In this document: positions 17,342 to 25,519 of the stretch, piece after piece
Layout: each line of letters starts with the position of its first letter
Numbering within the stretch: the first letter of the stretch is position 1
Assembly: GCA_025054855.1 (NCBI GenBank)
Contig: JANWZS010000015.1
Span: 1 to 45,104, forward strand
Direction: 5' to 3'
DNA from: Candidatus Nitrosocaldus sp.
GTDB lineage: Archaea > Thermoproteota > Nitrososphaeria > Nitrososphaerales > Nitrosocaldaceae
DNA: 45,104 bases
Translations under genes and position numbers: made by a program
Notes under the pieces: model-generated
Seen by the model: the letters and a program-made list of their open reading frames with translations, nothing else
The model's database searches: none
Told to the model about the DNA's origin: nothing

Positions 17342-17611
17342 CTACTGCCCCTTGCCTCCTCCCTTCCCCTCTCCTTTACCCCTACCAGCCTCTACCCCCT
17401 TACCACCCTTCTGCCTCTCCCTATCCCTATCCCTCTCCCTATCCTTACGCTTGAACTCTGTGTAGTTGCACCTCCCGCATGTGACCCTATCGCTATGCTC
17501 TGCCATGAACACACCCCTGCCACACCTAGGGCACTCCCTCCTCAACCTCCTTATCTTGTTACCCTCTATGGCATAATACTTCCATACCTGCGTATTGCTC
17601 CCTTTGCCCAT
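17342..17611 (-). CDS. rps27ae: ribosomal protein eS31 (S27ae)
   Basis: An 89-residue protein of the small ribosomal subunit. A zinc ribbon is formed by CPRCG and, after 13 residues, CGRCNY, preceded by the family pattern [22 protein letters not shown]. The ATG at 17611 begins MGKGSN, with a longer version from 17632 possible. The C-terminal third is unusual: a run of Arg/Asp/Glu repeats followed by a Lys/Gly-rich tail not found in typical archaeal eS31, which ends shortly after the zinc ribbon. The tail resembles that of eS24 directly upstream. The two genes are 29 bases apart and co-oriented. Confidence 0.9.
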   Translation of the reverse strand: MGKGSNTQVWKYYAIEGNKIRRLRRECPRCGRGVFMAEHSDRVTCGRCNYTEFKRKDRERDRDRERQKGGKGVEAGRGKGEGKGGGKGQ

Positions 17612-17640
17612 ATTATCCCATCCTCCAACCAATACTACTA

Positions 17641-18006
17641 CTACTTCTCCCCTCCGCCCTTTGCACCCTCTCCTCCTCCCTTACCCTTACCCTTACCCTC
17701 CCCTCCCTTCTTCTCCAACTTCTCCCCAGTGAGCCTAGCGATCAGGTATCTGGGCAGTTGAGATCTAGCAGTAGCCTCATCATCGTATATGTAGAATGTG
17801 CATCGAAGGTCCCTCTTGCCCTTCTCACCATTCATCTTCACCGGTACCACGAACCTCCCGGAGTAGCCCCTGCCCTCTGCTATGAGCCTTGCAGCATCCT
17901 GCCTCTTGAGCATGCCATTAGCACCCTTGATCACACACTCCAGCTCTACCCTCTTGAGCAGGGGGTTGTACCTCTCTCCTTCCACCACGACCTCACCCAT
18001 TACCAT
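17641..18006 (-). CDS. rps24e: ribosomal protein eS24
   Basis: A small-subunit ribosomal protein of about 121 residues. The start region [14 protein letters not shown], then [11 protein letters not shown] and the late [22 protein letters not shown] match the eS24 family. The last 25 residues are a Lys/Gly/Glu-rich low-complexity tail, similar to the tail of the neighbouring eS31. The ATG at 18006 is chosen because a TATA-like box is centred 27 bases before it; in-frame ATGs at 18018 and 18000 are alternatives. eS24 and eS31 are neighbours in many archaea, which supports both calls. Confidence 0.88.
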   Translation of the reverse strand: MVMGEVVVEGERYNPLLKRVELECVIKGANGMLKRQDAARLIAEGRGYSGRFVVPVKMNGEKGKRDLRCTFYIYDDEATARSQLPRYLIARLTGEKLEKKGGEGKGKGKGGGEGAKGGGEK

Positions 18007-18027
18007 CACCACATCCATAACCCAACT

Positions 18028-18037
18028 CTTAATAAAC
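18028..18037. promoter_or_regulatory. shared TATA box of eS24 and DUF309 genes
   Basis: CTTAATAAAC is centred about 27 bases before the eS24 start on the minus strand and about 24 bases before the DUF309 start at 18057 on the plus strand. Only 50 bases separate the two start codons. Confidence 0.5.
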
Positions 18038-18056
18038 CTAATGATACATCTACTGC

Positions 18057-18629
18057 ATGCAGAGGTACATGGTGAGGCTCCTGAACAGGGGCTACGGGCC
18101 AGAGGATGCAAGGATGATCCTGAGGAGGGTTCTGAGCATGGTCAGTGCCATGGGTGATGCGGTAGATCTCAGGGATGTGAGGGTAGCGAGCAGGCATATA
18201 GAGTTGGATGTCAGCCTAGAGCCATCGATGCTGGATAGGCTGATGGCGGTGCTGAGGGATGTAGCAGAGCCAGTGGGCTACACAGAGGTCAGGGAGAGGG
18301 CGATGAGCAAGGAGGAGAGGATCATACATGCTAGGGAGCTGTTCAATGCTGAGCGCTACTGGGAGGCACATGAGATGCTTGAAGGAGCATGGAGGGATAG
18401 CACTGGGGATGAGAAGGAGCTCCTGCAGGGTATCATACTAGTTTGCGCTGCCCTAGTACATGCACAGAAGGCTGAGCACGATGTATGCATATCCATACTG
18501 AGGAGGGCGCTGAGCAAGTTGCAGGGCAAGCCAGAGCATTACCATGGGCTTGATGTGGCAGGTATGGTGAGGCAGGTGGGCAGAGCATTGGGTGGGGATA
18601 TCGGTGCTATACTGGAGTATAGGCTGTAG
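18057..18629 (+). CDS. DUF309 domain protein
   Basis: A 190-residue protein. The N-terminal 80 residues are helical and unrecognised. Residues about 90-180 match DUF309: ARELFNAERYWEAHEMLEGAW, then ELLQGIILVCAALVHAQK and a helix with ILRRALSKL. The family forms a small helical bundle; the conserved Glu and His (WEAHE) suggest a metal or ligand site, but its role is not known. It is divergent from eS24 with a shared promoter region. Confidence 0.8.
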   Translation: MQRYMVRLLNRGYGPEDARMILRRVLSMVSAMGDAVDLRDVRVASRHIELDVSLEPSMLDRLMAVLRDVAEPVGYTEVRERAMSKEERIIHARELFNAERYWEAHEMLEGAWRDSTGDEKELLQGIILVCAALVHAQKAEHDVCISILRRALSKLQGKPEHYHGLDVAGMVRQVGRALGGDIGAILEYRL

Positions 18630-18739
18630 TCTATCTGCCATGGAAGCCAGATCATACTGTACTGTTACTGATCATGAGCACACCATCCATACGATACGCC
18701 TGATCCATATGGGCTATCTGTGATAGCTCATAGTGCATC

Positions 18740-20080
18740 TCATCCATCACGAGTAGTTGTAGATATGATGCTGAATACCCTGCTCAGGACATCGTAGCCC
18801 ATCAGGTAACCTATGCTACCCCTTCTAGCCTCACGCTCGGTGAACCTGCCAAGCCCGTCATTCCTGTAGTCGCTGCTGGTAGAGGATACCAGCAGGGGCA
18901 CCGGATCAGCACTGTGTGCCTTCTTTATGCATGGCGTTGAGTGGTCCCCAGAGACCACAACGAATATCCTGTCACTTGCATGTGTGTTCAGTTCACCGAA
19001 GAACTTGGCATCTATCTCCTCTATACTCTCCTCCTTACCCCTTGCATTACCATCGTGCCCGAACTCATCTGGGCCCTTGAGGTGCACGTACACAGCATCG
19101 TACCTGCTCAGTGCCTCCAGTGCCCTCCTCGCCTTGATCTCGTAGTCCTTCATGCCCCCACCATCGAGTATGGCCATGCCTGTAACCCTCGCTATACCGT
19201 ACTCCACAGGCATATCGACTATGCATGCGAATACTGCATCGTACCTGCTTGATATGGGCTCTACTCTAGGCAGCCTGCTCCCAGCATCCCTCAGGAGTAT
19301 GCAGTTCGCCTCAAGCATACCCATACTCCTCCTCCTCTCATTCACACCGCTACCCCTGAGCACACCTATCGCCTTCTCAGTGAACTCGTTCACCAGCCTG
19401 GCAGAGAGTAGTGCAGCGCTGCTCCTGCTGAGCGCCTTGCAGCGGTCTATGCTCATCCTGGCATCGTGAACCTCCTTCGCCACACCCATGCCCTTCACCC
19501 TCTCATATGCTGGGTCCGTGTTGCTTATATCTGCGGATAACCTGTCCTTTGCTCTTATCCTGAGCACTACCCTGTGCCCCCTCGTGTGCACCAGTTCGTA
19601 CTCTGCACCATCTAGCCTCACACCATCCTTCACCTCCCTGACCAGTTCCTTTGCCTCATCATCTGCAAGGTTCCTCCCAACCCTCCTGTCCACTATCCTC
19701 CCCTCACCATCCACGGTAGCAAAGTTCCCCCTCATGGCAAGGTCTCCATCCCTGACATCTATACCTGCGCCTATGGCCTCTATCATACCCCTCCCAGCGT
19801 ACTCCTCATCCCTGAACCTGTAGCCTAGCATGCTGAATACAGCGATATCCGACTCTGGGGCTATACCCTTGCCCACTGTGTACACCATGCCCATCCTCCC
19901 CCTCCTTGCAAGGGCATCTAGGTTCGGTGTGTATGCTGACTCTAGGGGTGTGAGATGGTTCAGGCTTGGATGGGGTAGATCCCCTACCCCATCTAGCAGC
20001 ACGTAGATGATCTTTGCGTTACCTCTACCATCCCTCCTGCTTCTACGATAATCATCCTTGGTGCCCATGCCACCAGTCAA
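18740..20080 (-). CDS. apgM: 2,3-bisphosphoglycerate-independent phosphoglycerate mutase, archaeal type
   Basis: A 446-residue enzyme of the alkaline-phosphatase superfamily that interconverts 3- and 2-phosphoglycerate in glycolysis and gluconeogenesis. Visible features are IIYVLLDGVGDLP with the first metal Asp (30), PLESAYTPNLDALARRG, APESDIAVFSMLGY holding the nucleophile Ser (77), and the late metal-binding stretches HLKGPDEFGHDGN and VVSGDHSTPC. The frame begins at a TTG at 20080, 24 bases after a TATA-like box; an ATG at 20068 is an alternative that shortens the protein by four residues. The first 20 residues are basic and precede the conserved core. Confidence 0.92.
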   Translation of the reverse strand: MTGGMGTKDDYRRSRRDGRGNAKIIYVLLDGVGDLPHPSLNHLTPLESAYTPNLDALARRGRMGMVYTVGKGIAPESDIAVFSMLGYRFRDEEYAGRGMIEAIGAGIDVRDGDLAMRGNFATVDGEGRIVDRRVGRNLADDEAKELVREVKDGVRLDGAEYELVHTRGHRVVLRIRAKDRLSADISNTDPAYERVKGMGVAKEVHDARMSIDRCKALSRSSAALLSARLVNEFTEKAIGVLRGSGVNERRRSMGMLEANCILLRDAGSRLPRVEPISSRYDAVFACIVDMPVEYGIARVTGMAILDGGGMKDYEIKARRALEALSRYDAVYVHLKGPDEFGHDGNARGKEESIEEIDAKFFGELNTHASDRIFVVVSGDHSTPCIKKAHSADPVPLLVSSTSSDYRNDGLGRFTEREARRGSIGYLMGYDVLSRVFSIISTTTRDG

Positions 20081-20096
20081 TCCTCTATCCCTTCAT

Positions 20097-20110
20097 CCTT
20101 ATATATAGTC
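20097..20110 (-). promoter_or_regulatory. TATA box for apgM
   Basis: GACTATATATAAGG on the minus strand is the strongest TATA-like sequence in this gap. Its position favours the TTG at 20080 as the start of a leaderless message. Confidence 0.6.
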
Positions 20111-20320
20111 TAATGGCGTATACGGAGCGATATCCATACCTCTATCTAGGAGTGTTGCGTATCTGCTATCCCTAGCATGTACCGTATAGGGTTGGCAGTA
20201 ACGTGCACGGATGTTGTGTATAAACCGTGTGTGGAGCATAGAGTAGGAGAAGTGCCAACATACTATGATTAATTGATGCAGGAGTCAGTTTTTATTAATT
20301 TATTCCTGCTATATTGGTAC

Positions 20321-21040
20321 ATGGATACCAAGAGACGAGTAAGAAGGGGAGGGAGGCAGGGAGATGAGTACGTGCATAAGGAGGTTACCACGCAGGATGG
20401 GGATATTGTATGCTCCAACTGCGGAGTCGTGCTCGGCTATGCCAATGGAGAGGCGTATGGGATGTATGTTAAGGCCAGGGATGGTAAGGGTATAGAGGGC
20501 AAACAGTACGGCATGTACATCAAGACCCTCTCGGAGTATCAGGAGGAGATAAGGGAGATACTCAGATCGATGAGGGGAGGAAGGTATGTGCAGGACAACA
20601 GCAGGTACCTTGCGGAGTTGATCGCAGGTAACAGGGACTATAGAGTGTTGAACACAGCCCACATCATCCCTCCTGGGCTTATAGATGCGCTAACCAGTCT
20701 GTACAGGAGGGCAACTGGTGCAAGGGAGGTAAGGGCAACGATGCTCTACATCCTCATACTGGAGCATATGCCGAACCTGAGCAGAGAGGATAGGGAGAGG
20801 GTCAAGATGGGACTACTCGCCTACACAAACTACAGGAATGGGCAGATGAGCAGGAGGTACGGGATCAAGCATGCAAGGATATTCAGGTATAGTGATGAGG
20901 AACTGGTAGAGAATGCAAGGAAGGCCATATACCTTATGCTATGGAGGAATGGCATGAGGGTACCGTTAGGGGAGGTAAGGCGGTTTGGGAGGATAACAGA
21001 TCTGCTCAAGTGGTTGGTAGAGAGAGGATCTCATCCATGA
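20321..21040 (+). CDS. TFIIB-type zinc-ribbon-like protein, function unknown
   Basis: A 239-residue protein. Near the N-terminus, EVTTQDGDIVCSNCGVVLG resembles the second half of the TFIIB zinc ribbon, with Cys31 and Cys34; the first CxxC pair is absent, and His19 is the only nearby candidate ligand. The rest is helical and basic, and I could not align it to the two cyclin repeats of TFB. A helix-turn-helix may lie near the C-terminus (DEELVENARKAIYLMLWRN). It could be a diverged transcription factor B-like protein or another DNA-binding protein. The ATG at 20321 is supported by a TATA-like TTTATTAATT centred about 26 bases upstream; a longer version from 20273 would include this promoter. 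Confidence 0.6.
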   Translation: MDTKRRVRRGGRQGDEYVHKEVTTQDGDIVCSNCGVVLGYANGEAYGMYVKARDGKGIEGKQYGMYIKTLSEYQEEIREILRSMRGGRYVQDNSRYLAELIAGNRDYRVLNTAHIIPPGLIDALTSLYRRATGAREVRATMLYILILEHMPNLSREDRERVKMGLLAYTNYRNGQMSRRYGIKHARIFRYSDEELVENARKAIYLMLWRNGMRVPLGEVRRFGRITDLLKWLVERGSHP

Positions 21041-21394
21041 GTTCAGATGTCCCTTCAGATGCTCCTTACCATGGAGGCTAACCGACTAACCAGGCTGCCT
21101 TGCTCTAATACAGCATGAATGGATCTTGGTTGCTAGTATATTGGTTGGATTACAATGGGCATGATATGCTATCTCATTAGTTAGTTAGTAGGTCATGACG
21201 ATGCACGGTACGCAGAATGCTTACTGCTGTACGTTATGATCACGACGGCATCTATCTCTGCATGCACTGATCATGATGCATTGAAGCAAACGTATCCTGT
21301 ATAGTAGCCATGGATGGATATAATATCCATTATTGTAGAACCTTCCATCGATGCGCCATCAGCATCAGCATCAGCATGTGAGTGCAATGGATCA
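21041..21394. other. convergent intergenic region with inverted repeat
   Basis: About 350 bases between two convergent genes, with no open frame of note. It contains the short runs TTAGTTAGTTAG (near 21177) and AGCATCAGCATCAGCATCAGC-type triplet repeats (near 21360), and a 17-base inverted repeat at 21314-21330. No tRNA or other RNA gene could be recognised. Confidence 0.5.
21314..21330. repeat. 17-bp inverted repeat
   Basis: ATGGATATAATATCCAT has two perfect 8-base arms around one central A. It lies 64 bases beyond the end of the MetE-like gene, between convergent genes, so it is more likely a 3-prime structure or protein-binding site than a promoter operator. Confidence 0.55.
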
Positions 21395-22390
21395 CTAAGG
21401 GGTTAGACCAGTCTGCTTTGCCTTCAGTAGCCTGGTTATCCTACCGAGTACGCTCAGCTTCTTCACTGCAAACCTGTATGGAAGATACTCGAGGCTGTTG
21501 TTTGTGCTCAATACTACATGCTTAACATCCATCCTATCCAGTATGAAGTCCAGAGCACTCGCCGTGCTCTTGATCTCCTCGATCCTCGTGTTCATCGCAT
21601 CCACTATCCCCAGAATCAGAGTCTTATCCATGCTGTAATCTACGAGCGATGCGAGTTTAGTGCTAGATATATCGATACCTATACCATCCACCTTAATCTC
21701 CATGAGTCTGGGGAATATACTCGTTACGTTACCGAAGTATAGGTAGAGGTACACCTTGCTCTTGACGCCCTTCTTCACCCTAGCGATTGCATCGCCTATA
21801 ATGCCGAGATCCACGCTGGTCCTTCCTCCATTGCTGAAGTCGTATGCTATGGATGGTGCGTTGAGCTGTATCACATCAACCCCCTCCCTTGCAAGGGCCC
21901 TCGCCTCTGCATTGAGCATATCTGCTACTGCGAAGAGGTAGTCCTCGTGACTCCTGTAGTACCTGTTCTCGTTGAGCATACTGAACGTATACGGGTCTGG
22001 TAGTGCCACTACCTTCCTATCGTCCTTCATGAGATCTAGAGCGAGCATGGACCTTGTTATGCTACCATAACCATCGAGGGCATCACCTACTATCAGCCTC
22101 CTGTAGAACGTATTGGTCTCGAAGAACCTGTTCAATGGCCCTAGCGATATGCCCTTGACCCTTGAGAATGGCCTGAATATATCATCCCAGTCTATCATCG
22201 GGTCTGCTATGTAAGTCAGCCCAGCACGCCTCTGTACATTCATCCAGGACTGCTTACCCTTCCTGAAGAGATCTGGCAGGTTAGGGCTACTCCTCCTGGT
22301 TGCTGTAACAAGTAACTGTGATCTGGGGTATATGCCTACGGCATAATTCTCAACCTCTATATCCGAATGCTTATCTAGGTCTTTACTCAT
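21395..22390 (-). CDS. MetE N-terminal-barrel-like protein without zinc ligands
   Basis: A 331-residue TIM-barrel protein related to cobalamin-independent methionine synthase (MetE). Recognisable stretches are MIDWDDIFRPF, GPLNRFFETNTFYRR, VALPDPYTFS and KVYLYLYFGNV followed by VDGIGIDIS. In the catalytic MetE barrel the equivalent of residues 216-221 is a His-x-Cys motif that binds zinc; here it reads YLYFGN, and the later zinc Cys region reads STNNS. The conserved acidic residue of the DEP motif is replaced (QLNAPS). These traits fit the non-catalytic N-terminal barrel, here as a separate protein; the zinc-binding half must be elsewhere if the pathway is complete. The MTHFR gene lies just upstream, supporting a role in methyl transfer to methionine. 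ATG 22390 is preferred over GTG 22393. Confidence 0.72.
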   Translation of the reverse strand: MSKDLDKHSDIEVENYAVGIYPRSQLLVTATRRSSPNLPDLFRKGKQSWMNVQRRAGLTYIADPMIDWDDIFRPFSRVKGISLGPLNRFFETNTFYRRLIVGDALDGYGSITRSMLALDLMKDDRKVVALPDPYTFSMLNENRYYRSHEDYLFAVADMLNAEARALAREGVDVIQLNAPSIAYDFSNGGRTSVDLGIIGDAIARVKKGVKSKVYLYLYFGNVTSIFPRLMEIKVDGIGIDISSTKLASLVDYSMDKTLILGIVDAMNTRIEEIKSTASALDFILDRMDVKHVVLSTNNSLEYLPYRFAVKKLSVLGRITRLLKAKQTGLTP

Positions 22391-22440
22391 CACAGTTCAC
22401 CATTATGCATATATCTTCACACTATACCTTCATTTCTCAC

Positions 22441-23316
22441 TCATTTCTCCTTGTATATGGCTTCACTCCCATCACTTCCCCTTATGCTATCTTTCTGGTT
22501 AACTTTGCCATGTACCAACCTCTTAAGGATACTCACACCATCATTAAAGCTATTCGGTGATGTTATCATAACCTCGCCGCAGAGGCTATACGCCTCGAGT
22601 GCAAAGGACTCTACATCATGCTCGTACATGCTCCAATCTAGGTTTATGCTGGATGCACTTGCCCTATTCTTTGGGGATGGCACCATTATGCATGGTACTA
22701 TGCACATATTATTAGCCTTTACCTTGTCCACGAGAGAGAGAAGAGGGTCTAGAGAGGATATGCTCTGCGTTATGAGGCCATGCGGTTCAGCGCTCAGCTT
22801 CCTGTTCAGTTCATCCTCGCTGTAGTTCTCAGCATCTATGGAGAGGTAGAGCCTTATATGCTTGGAGAAGCCATGATCGTTGAGGAACCTCACCACGCTA
22901 CTAGGCCTCAGTGCGGAGTCTATGCTCGAGTGCCTAGGCTCATCACCCTTGATTATCAACAATCCATCTATACCAGCGAGTATCGCATCAGTGACCAGTT
23001 GGAGGATAGCGTTCATATTCCTATCCCTAACCCTTATGCTGCACCTTGCCCTCTGCCTGTACCCATGCACTATCTCCCTACCTACACTTATGCTGGAGAG
23101 CCTTGGCGTGCCGAGCACGGAATCGGTAACATGTATCGTATGCACTAATCCATCCAGCATACCTACCCTAGAGTAGAACCTCTCCAGATCACTGCTCAGC
23201 GATCGGATATCGAAGTGCTCCACCCTATCCCCATCAGATGCTGGATTCTCATTGCTATCTCTACTACTAGCCATTATCCTTGGTGGGTTCATCTCGTACG
23301 TGATCTTCATCCTCAT
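22441..23316 (-). CDS. methylenetetrahydrofolate reductase-like protein
   Basis: A 291-residue TIM-barrel flavoprotein of the MetF family, which makes the methyl donor for methionine synthesis from a methylene-tetrahydropterin. Features are YEMNPPR at the N-terminus (the catalytic Glu lies in this ExxPPR motif), VTDSVLGTPRLSSI, and RDRNMNAILQLV followed by GIDGLLIIKGDEPRH, the flavin-binding end of strand 4. In thaumarchaea the carrier could be tetrahydromethanopterin-like; this cannot be read from sequence. The start is one of two close ATGs (23316 or 23310), just before KITYEMNPPR. The MetE-like gene follows by about 50 bases. The C-terminal 20 residues are Lys/Ser/Asp-rich and poorly conserved in type. 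Confidence 0.82.
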   Translation of the reverse strand: MRMKITYEMNPPRIMASSRDSNENPASDGDRVEHFDIRSLSSDLERFYSRVGMLDGLVHTIHVTDSVLGTPRLSSISVGREIVHGYRQRARCSIRVRDRNMNAILQLVTDAILAGIDGLLIIKGDEPRHSSIDSALRPSSVVRFLNDHGFSKHIRLYLSIDAENYSEDELNRKLSAEPHGLITQSISSLDPLLSLVDKVKANNMCIVPCIMVPSPKNRASASSINLDWSMYEHDVESFALEAYSLCGEVMITSPNSFNDGVSILKRLVHGKVNQKDSIRGSDGSEAIYKEK

Positions 23317-23322
23317 CCTTGT

Positions 23323-23371
23323 GGTGCAACCAATGACTAATGCACCCAACTATATAATGCTTAGTGCACCC
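23323..23371. promoter_or_regulatory. MTHFR promoter with three TGCACC-type boxes
   Basis: A TATA box (TATATAA at 23351-23357) is flanked by two direct copies of TGCACCC on the plus strand, at 23341-23347 and 23365-23371 (24 bases apart), each preceded by TAA or TTAG. A third related box, GGTGCAACC, is at 23323-23331, between the TATA box and the start codon. The arrangement looks like operator sites around the promoter of the methyl-metabolism genes. The regulator is unknown. Confidence 0.5.
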
Positions 23372-23460
23372 GCATATGGGGCAGCGCCTTGTAGCCTTCA
23401 TGTAGAAGATTATGCGCCATACCTTATAAGTTCTTAGCATGATGGGTAATATAGAGGCTA

Positions 23461-24370
23461 ATGTATAGATCCAAGGGAAGGGATCATGGCGGGAAGGGTA
23501 CACGCACGAGTAGGTTTGGCGTTAAAGGTAGAGAAGGGCATGACTCATCACCATTCTACTCCAGAAGGCTGTACGATGAGTACCGTGTTCCAGAACCTAG
23601 CAAGGCTGATCTTGAGGAGCATGCTGTAGCAGATGGGTTACTGGACAAGGTACTCTTGGGCGATGCAAGGCACATCCTTCCAGACATCCCATCCAACAGC
23701 ATACACCCCATGGTAACATCTTACCCGTACGATGTCGGCAAGGAGTATGATGGTGACATTACCCTTGGGGAGTATCTGGAGTTCATACGTGAGGTTATGC
23801 TTGAGGTGTATAGGGTACTGGTATGGGGAGGTAGGTTATGCCTGAATATAGCCGACTTGACCATCATACCATAGTCTGTTACATCACAAGCGTATTAGGG
23901 GATATAGGGTTCCTGGTGCGGGGAGAGATAATATGGTACGAGGGGATGCTGTTGCTGGATCATCAACCGCATGGGGGAGTTGGATGTCAGCAAGCAATCC
24001 AGTACTGGGGGATGTGCATGAGTACATACTCGTCTTCAGCAAGGGTTCGTTTGAGAGAGTTCAAGCAAAGAGAGCACGATCTCAAGGGATGAGTCCATGG
24101 AGTTCATCAAGAGTGTATGGAGTTTTGCCGAGTCAGCAAGCAGGGTTGGGCATCCAGCACCATTCCCATTGGAGCTCCCATACAGGTGCATACAGCATTC
24201 ACGTTAATGGAGATATCGTACTAGATCCATTCGTAGGGAGCAGTACTACATGCATTGCAGCGCTTGTAACCGGGAGGCACTACATAGGGATGGATGTTGA
24301 TGAGCGTTATGTTACACTGGCGAGGAGGATAGAGGAGTACAATGCCCAGAGGAGGCTGACAGAGTTCTAA
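23461..24370 (+). pseudogene. decayed DNA (N4-cytosine/N6-adenine) methyltransferase
   Basis: Five segments in shifting frames reconstruct a restriction-modification type methylase. Segment 1 (23461-23874) has FYSRRLY, LLGDARHILPDIP, TSYPYDVGKEYD (catalytic motif IV, where the family has TSPPY) and LEVYRVLVWGGRLCLNIA, then a stop. Segment 2 (from about 23870) gives CYITSVLGDIGFLVRGEIIW. Segment 3 (from about 23936) gives GDAVAGSSTAWGSWMSASNP and VHEYILVFSKG. Segment 4 (about 24085-24195) gives DESMEFIKSVWSF and VGHPAPFPLELPYR. Segment 5 (about 24205-24370) gives DIVLDPFVGSSTTCIAAL, the AdoMet-binding motif I, and YIGMDVDERYV. At least four frame changes plus the loss of the first Pro of motif IV make it non-functional. 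Permuted order (motif IV before I) marks the beta class. Confidence 0.85.
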
Positions 24371-24378
24371 GCCGTCTC

Positions 24379-24633
24379 CTAGCCTATTCTCTCTATGATC
24401 TTGACCATCATCTTTAGTTCGTTATAGTCAGTTGCATCTATCAGCCCATCGACAACATCACCTAGTGCGAGATCACGCATACACTTTGCATTACCTCCTG
24501 CTGCTGGTTTGTGGCTTGTTACTACGAAGAAGAGTATGTTGGGGCATACTAGGTAGGGTGTAGCCAACCATTCACCGACCACGCCAAGCGTACCCATCGT
24601 GACTTTACATATGAGAGGTTGAACACTTCCCAA
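24379..24633 (-). CDS. hypothetical short protein, possible remnant of the methylase partner
   Basis: An 84-residue frame that converges on the decayed methylase with an 8-base gap. The last 50 residues (PNILFFVVTSHKPAAGG, then LALGDVVDGLIDATDYNELKMMV) read like a real protein with normal codon use. The N-terminal part starts at a TTG and is less convincing, and the DNA upstream has no continuing frame. Placement next to a methylase gene raises the idea of a truncated restriction endonuclease, but I see no nuclease motif such as PD-(D/E)xK, so this is only inference from position. Confidence 0.35.
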   Translation of the reverse strand: MGSVQPLICKVTMGTLGVVGEWLATPYLVCPNILFFVVTSHKPAAGGNAKCMRDLALGDVVDGLIDATDYNELKMMVKIIERIG

Positions 24634-25128
24634 CCAGAGACTCCAGCATGCAACTACAGTGAATGAATCCCCAAGCTATCTACCTATGGGTACTTTATAA
24701 CTCGACCATAGTGTACTAGAGTAAATCTTACTCCCATATTATTTGTAGCTATCAATACTCACCTTATCCTGTTGTATTTACCATTACCAGTAAACAGTGT
24801 CATCGGCAGAGGTTGCCCTGCTGTTACTGTAGGGGGTGCTGGGCCCTTGCATAACGTTAGTTAACATGAAATGGCCCAGTTGTCCAATGTACTTCATACA
24901 ATTCATGTGCTGGGCCTATGGTCTGCCGTAGCATATATTCTTACTACTAATTCGTACAGCCTCGGTCAGGCCATATTCACCTCTACCTTATAATCAAGTA
25001 ATTTATTACCAATCAATGATTAATTATGTAATACTTAATGAGTATATAATTACCACACAAAATTTACTATTAATATATATGCTATACATGTCCAGGGAAG
25101 GCAGGGAGCACGTTCCATTCCTCAAATA
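24634..25128. other. A/T-rich non-coding region with alternative hairpins
   Basis: About 500 bases without a supported gene. TGCTGGGCC occurs as a direct repeat at 24837-24845 and 24908-24916, and GGCCCAG (24873-24879) between them can pair with either CTGGGCC copy, giving two mutually exclusive stem-loops. From about 24940 on the sequence is strongly A/T-rich with many ATTAAT-type words. A short frame at 25081 ends in HVPFLK and a stop and may belong to the fragment that follows. Confidence 0.5.
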
Positions 25129-25371
25129 ATGCTCAGGGATCTCGATAGATACCTTGCAGGCAATGAGGCTAAGCGGTATGGTATGAGTAGGTTAGAATTG
25201 CGAAGGGCAAGGTTCATAGTCAGGAGGTTCATGGATGGGATGCCGCTCATAGGGGTTAGCGTACTGATTAACATACTGAAACCATTATTATATGTGCAGG
25301 TAAAATACTTCATACAAGATCATCTAAAATATTTTATCTCTAAATTTATATATATTAACGTGATAGTTTAA
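25129..25371 (+). pseudogene. truncated gene fragment, origin unknown
   Basis: The first half of this frame (LRDLDRYLAGNEAKRYG, then LELRRARFIVRRFMDGMPL) has normal local codon use and looks like the helical, basic part of a real protein. After GVSVLIN the composition changes abruptly to A/T-rich DNA, giving Phe/Ile/Tyr/Lys-rich residues that do not look like protein. A preceding frame at 25081-25128 ends in GREHVPFLK and may be the same gene shifted by one frame. This fits a coding fragment cut by an insertion or deletion at the edge of the A/T-rich stretch. The family is not recognised. Confidence 0.4.
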
Positions 25372-25519
25372 ATATTTTGACAATAAAAAGAAAGTTATGC
25401 ACATCTTTGCCATTTATGGAGGACAAAAGGTCAAAATTAACGATAAGAGGTATAATATGCGGATCCATTACCCACCGAACATTAATCACCAGGAACAGAG
25501 AATATCTGGTATAAAACGC

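Noticed and set aside
21041-21394. Possible tRNA or small RNA gene in the convergent gap
   Set aside because: No cloverleaf, box A/B sequence or CCA end could be recognised by eye; only repeats and one inverted repeat were seen.
23267-23503. A minus-strand frame with CPICG, overlapping the MTHFR start
   Set aside because: It runs through the MTHFR TATA box and its repeated boxes, has only one clear CxxC, and overlaps a well-supported gene; the frame looks accidental.
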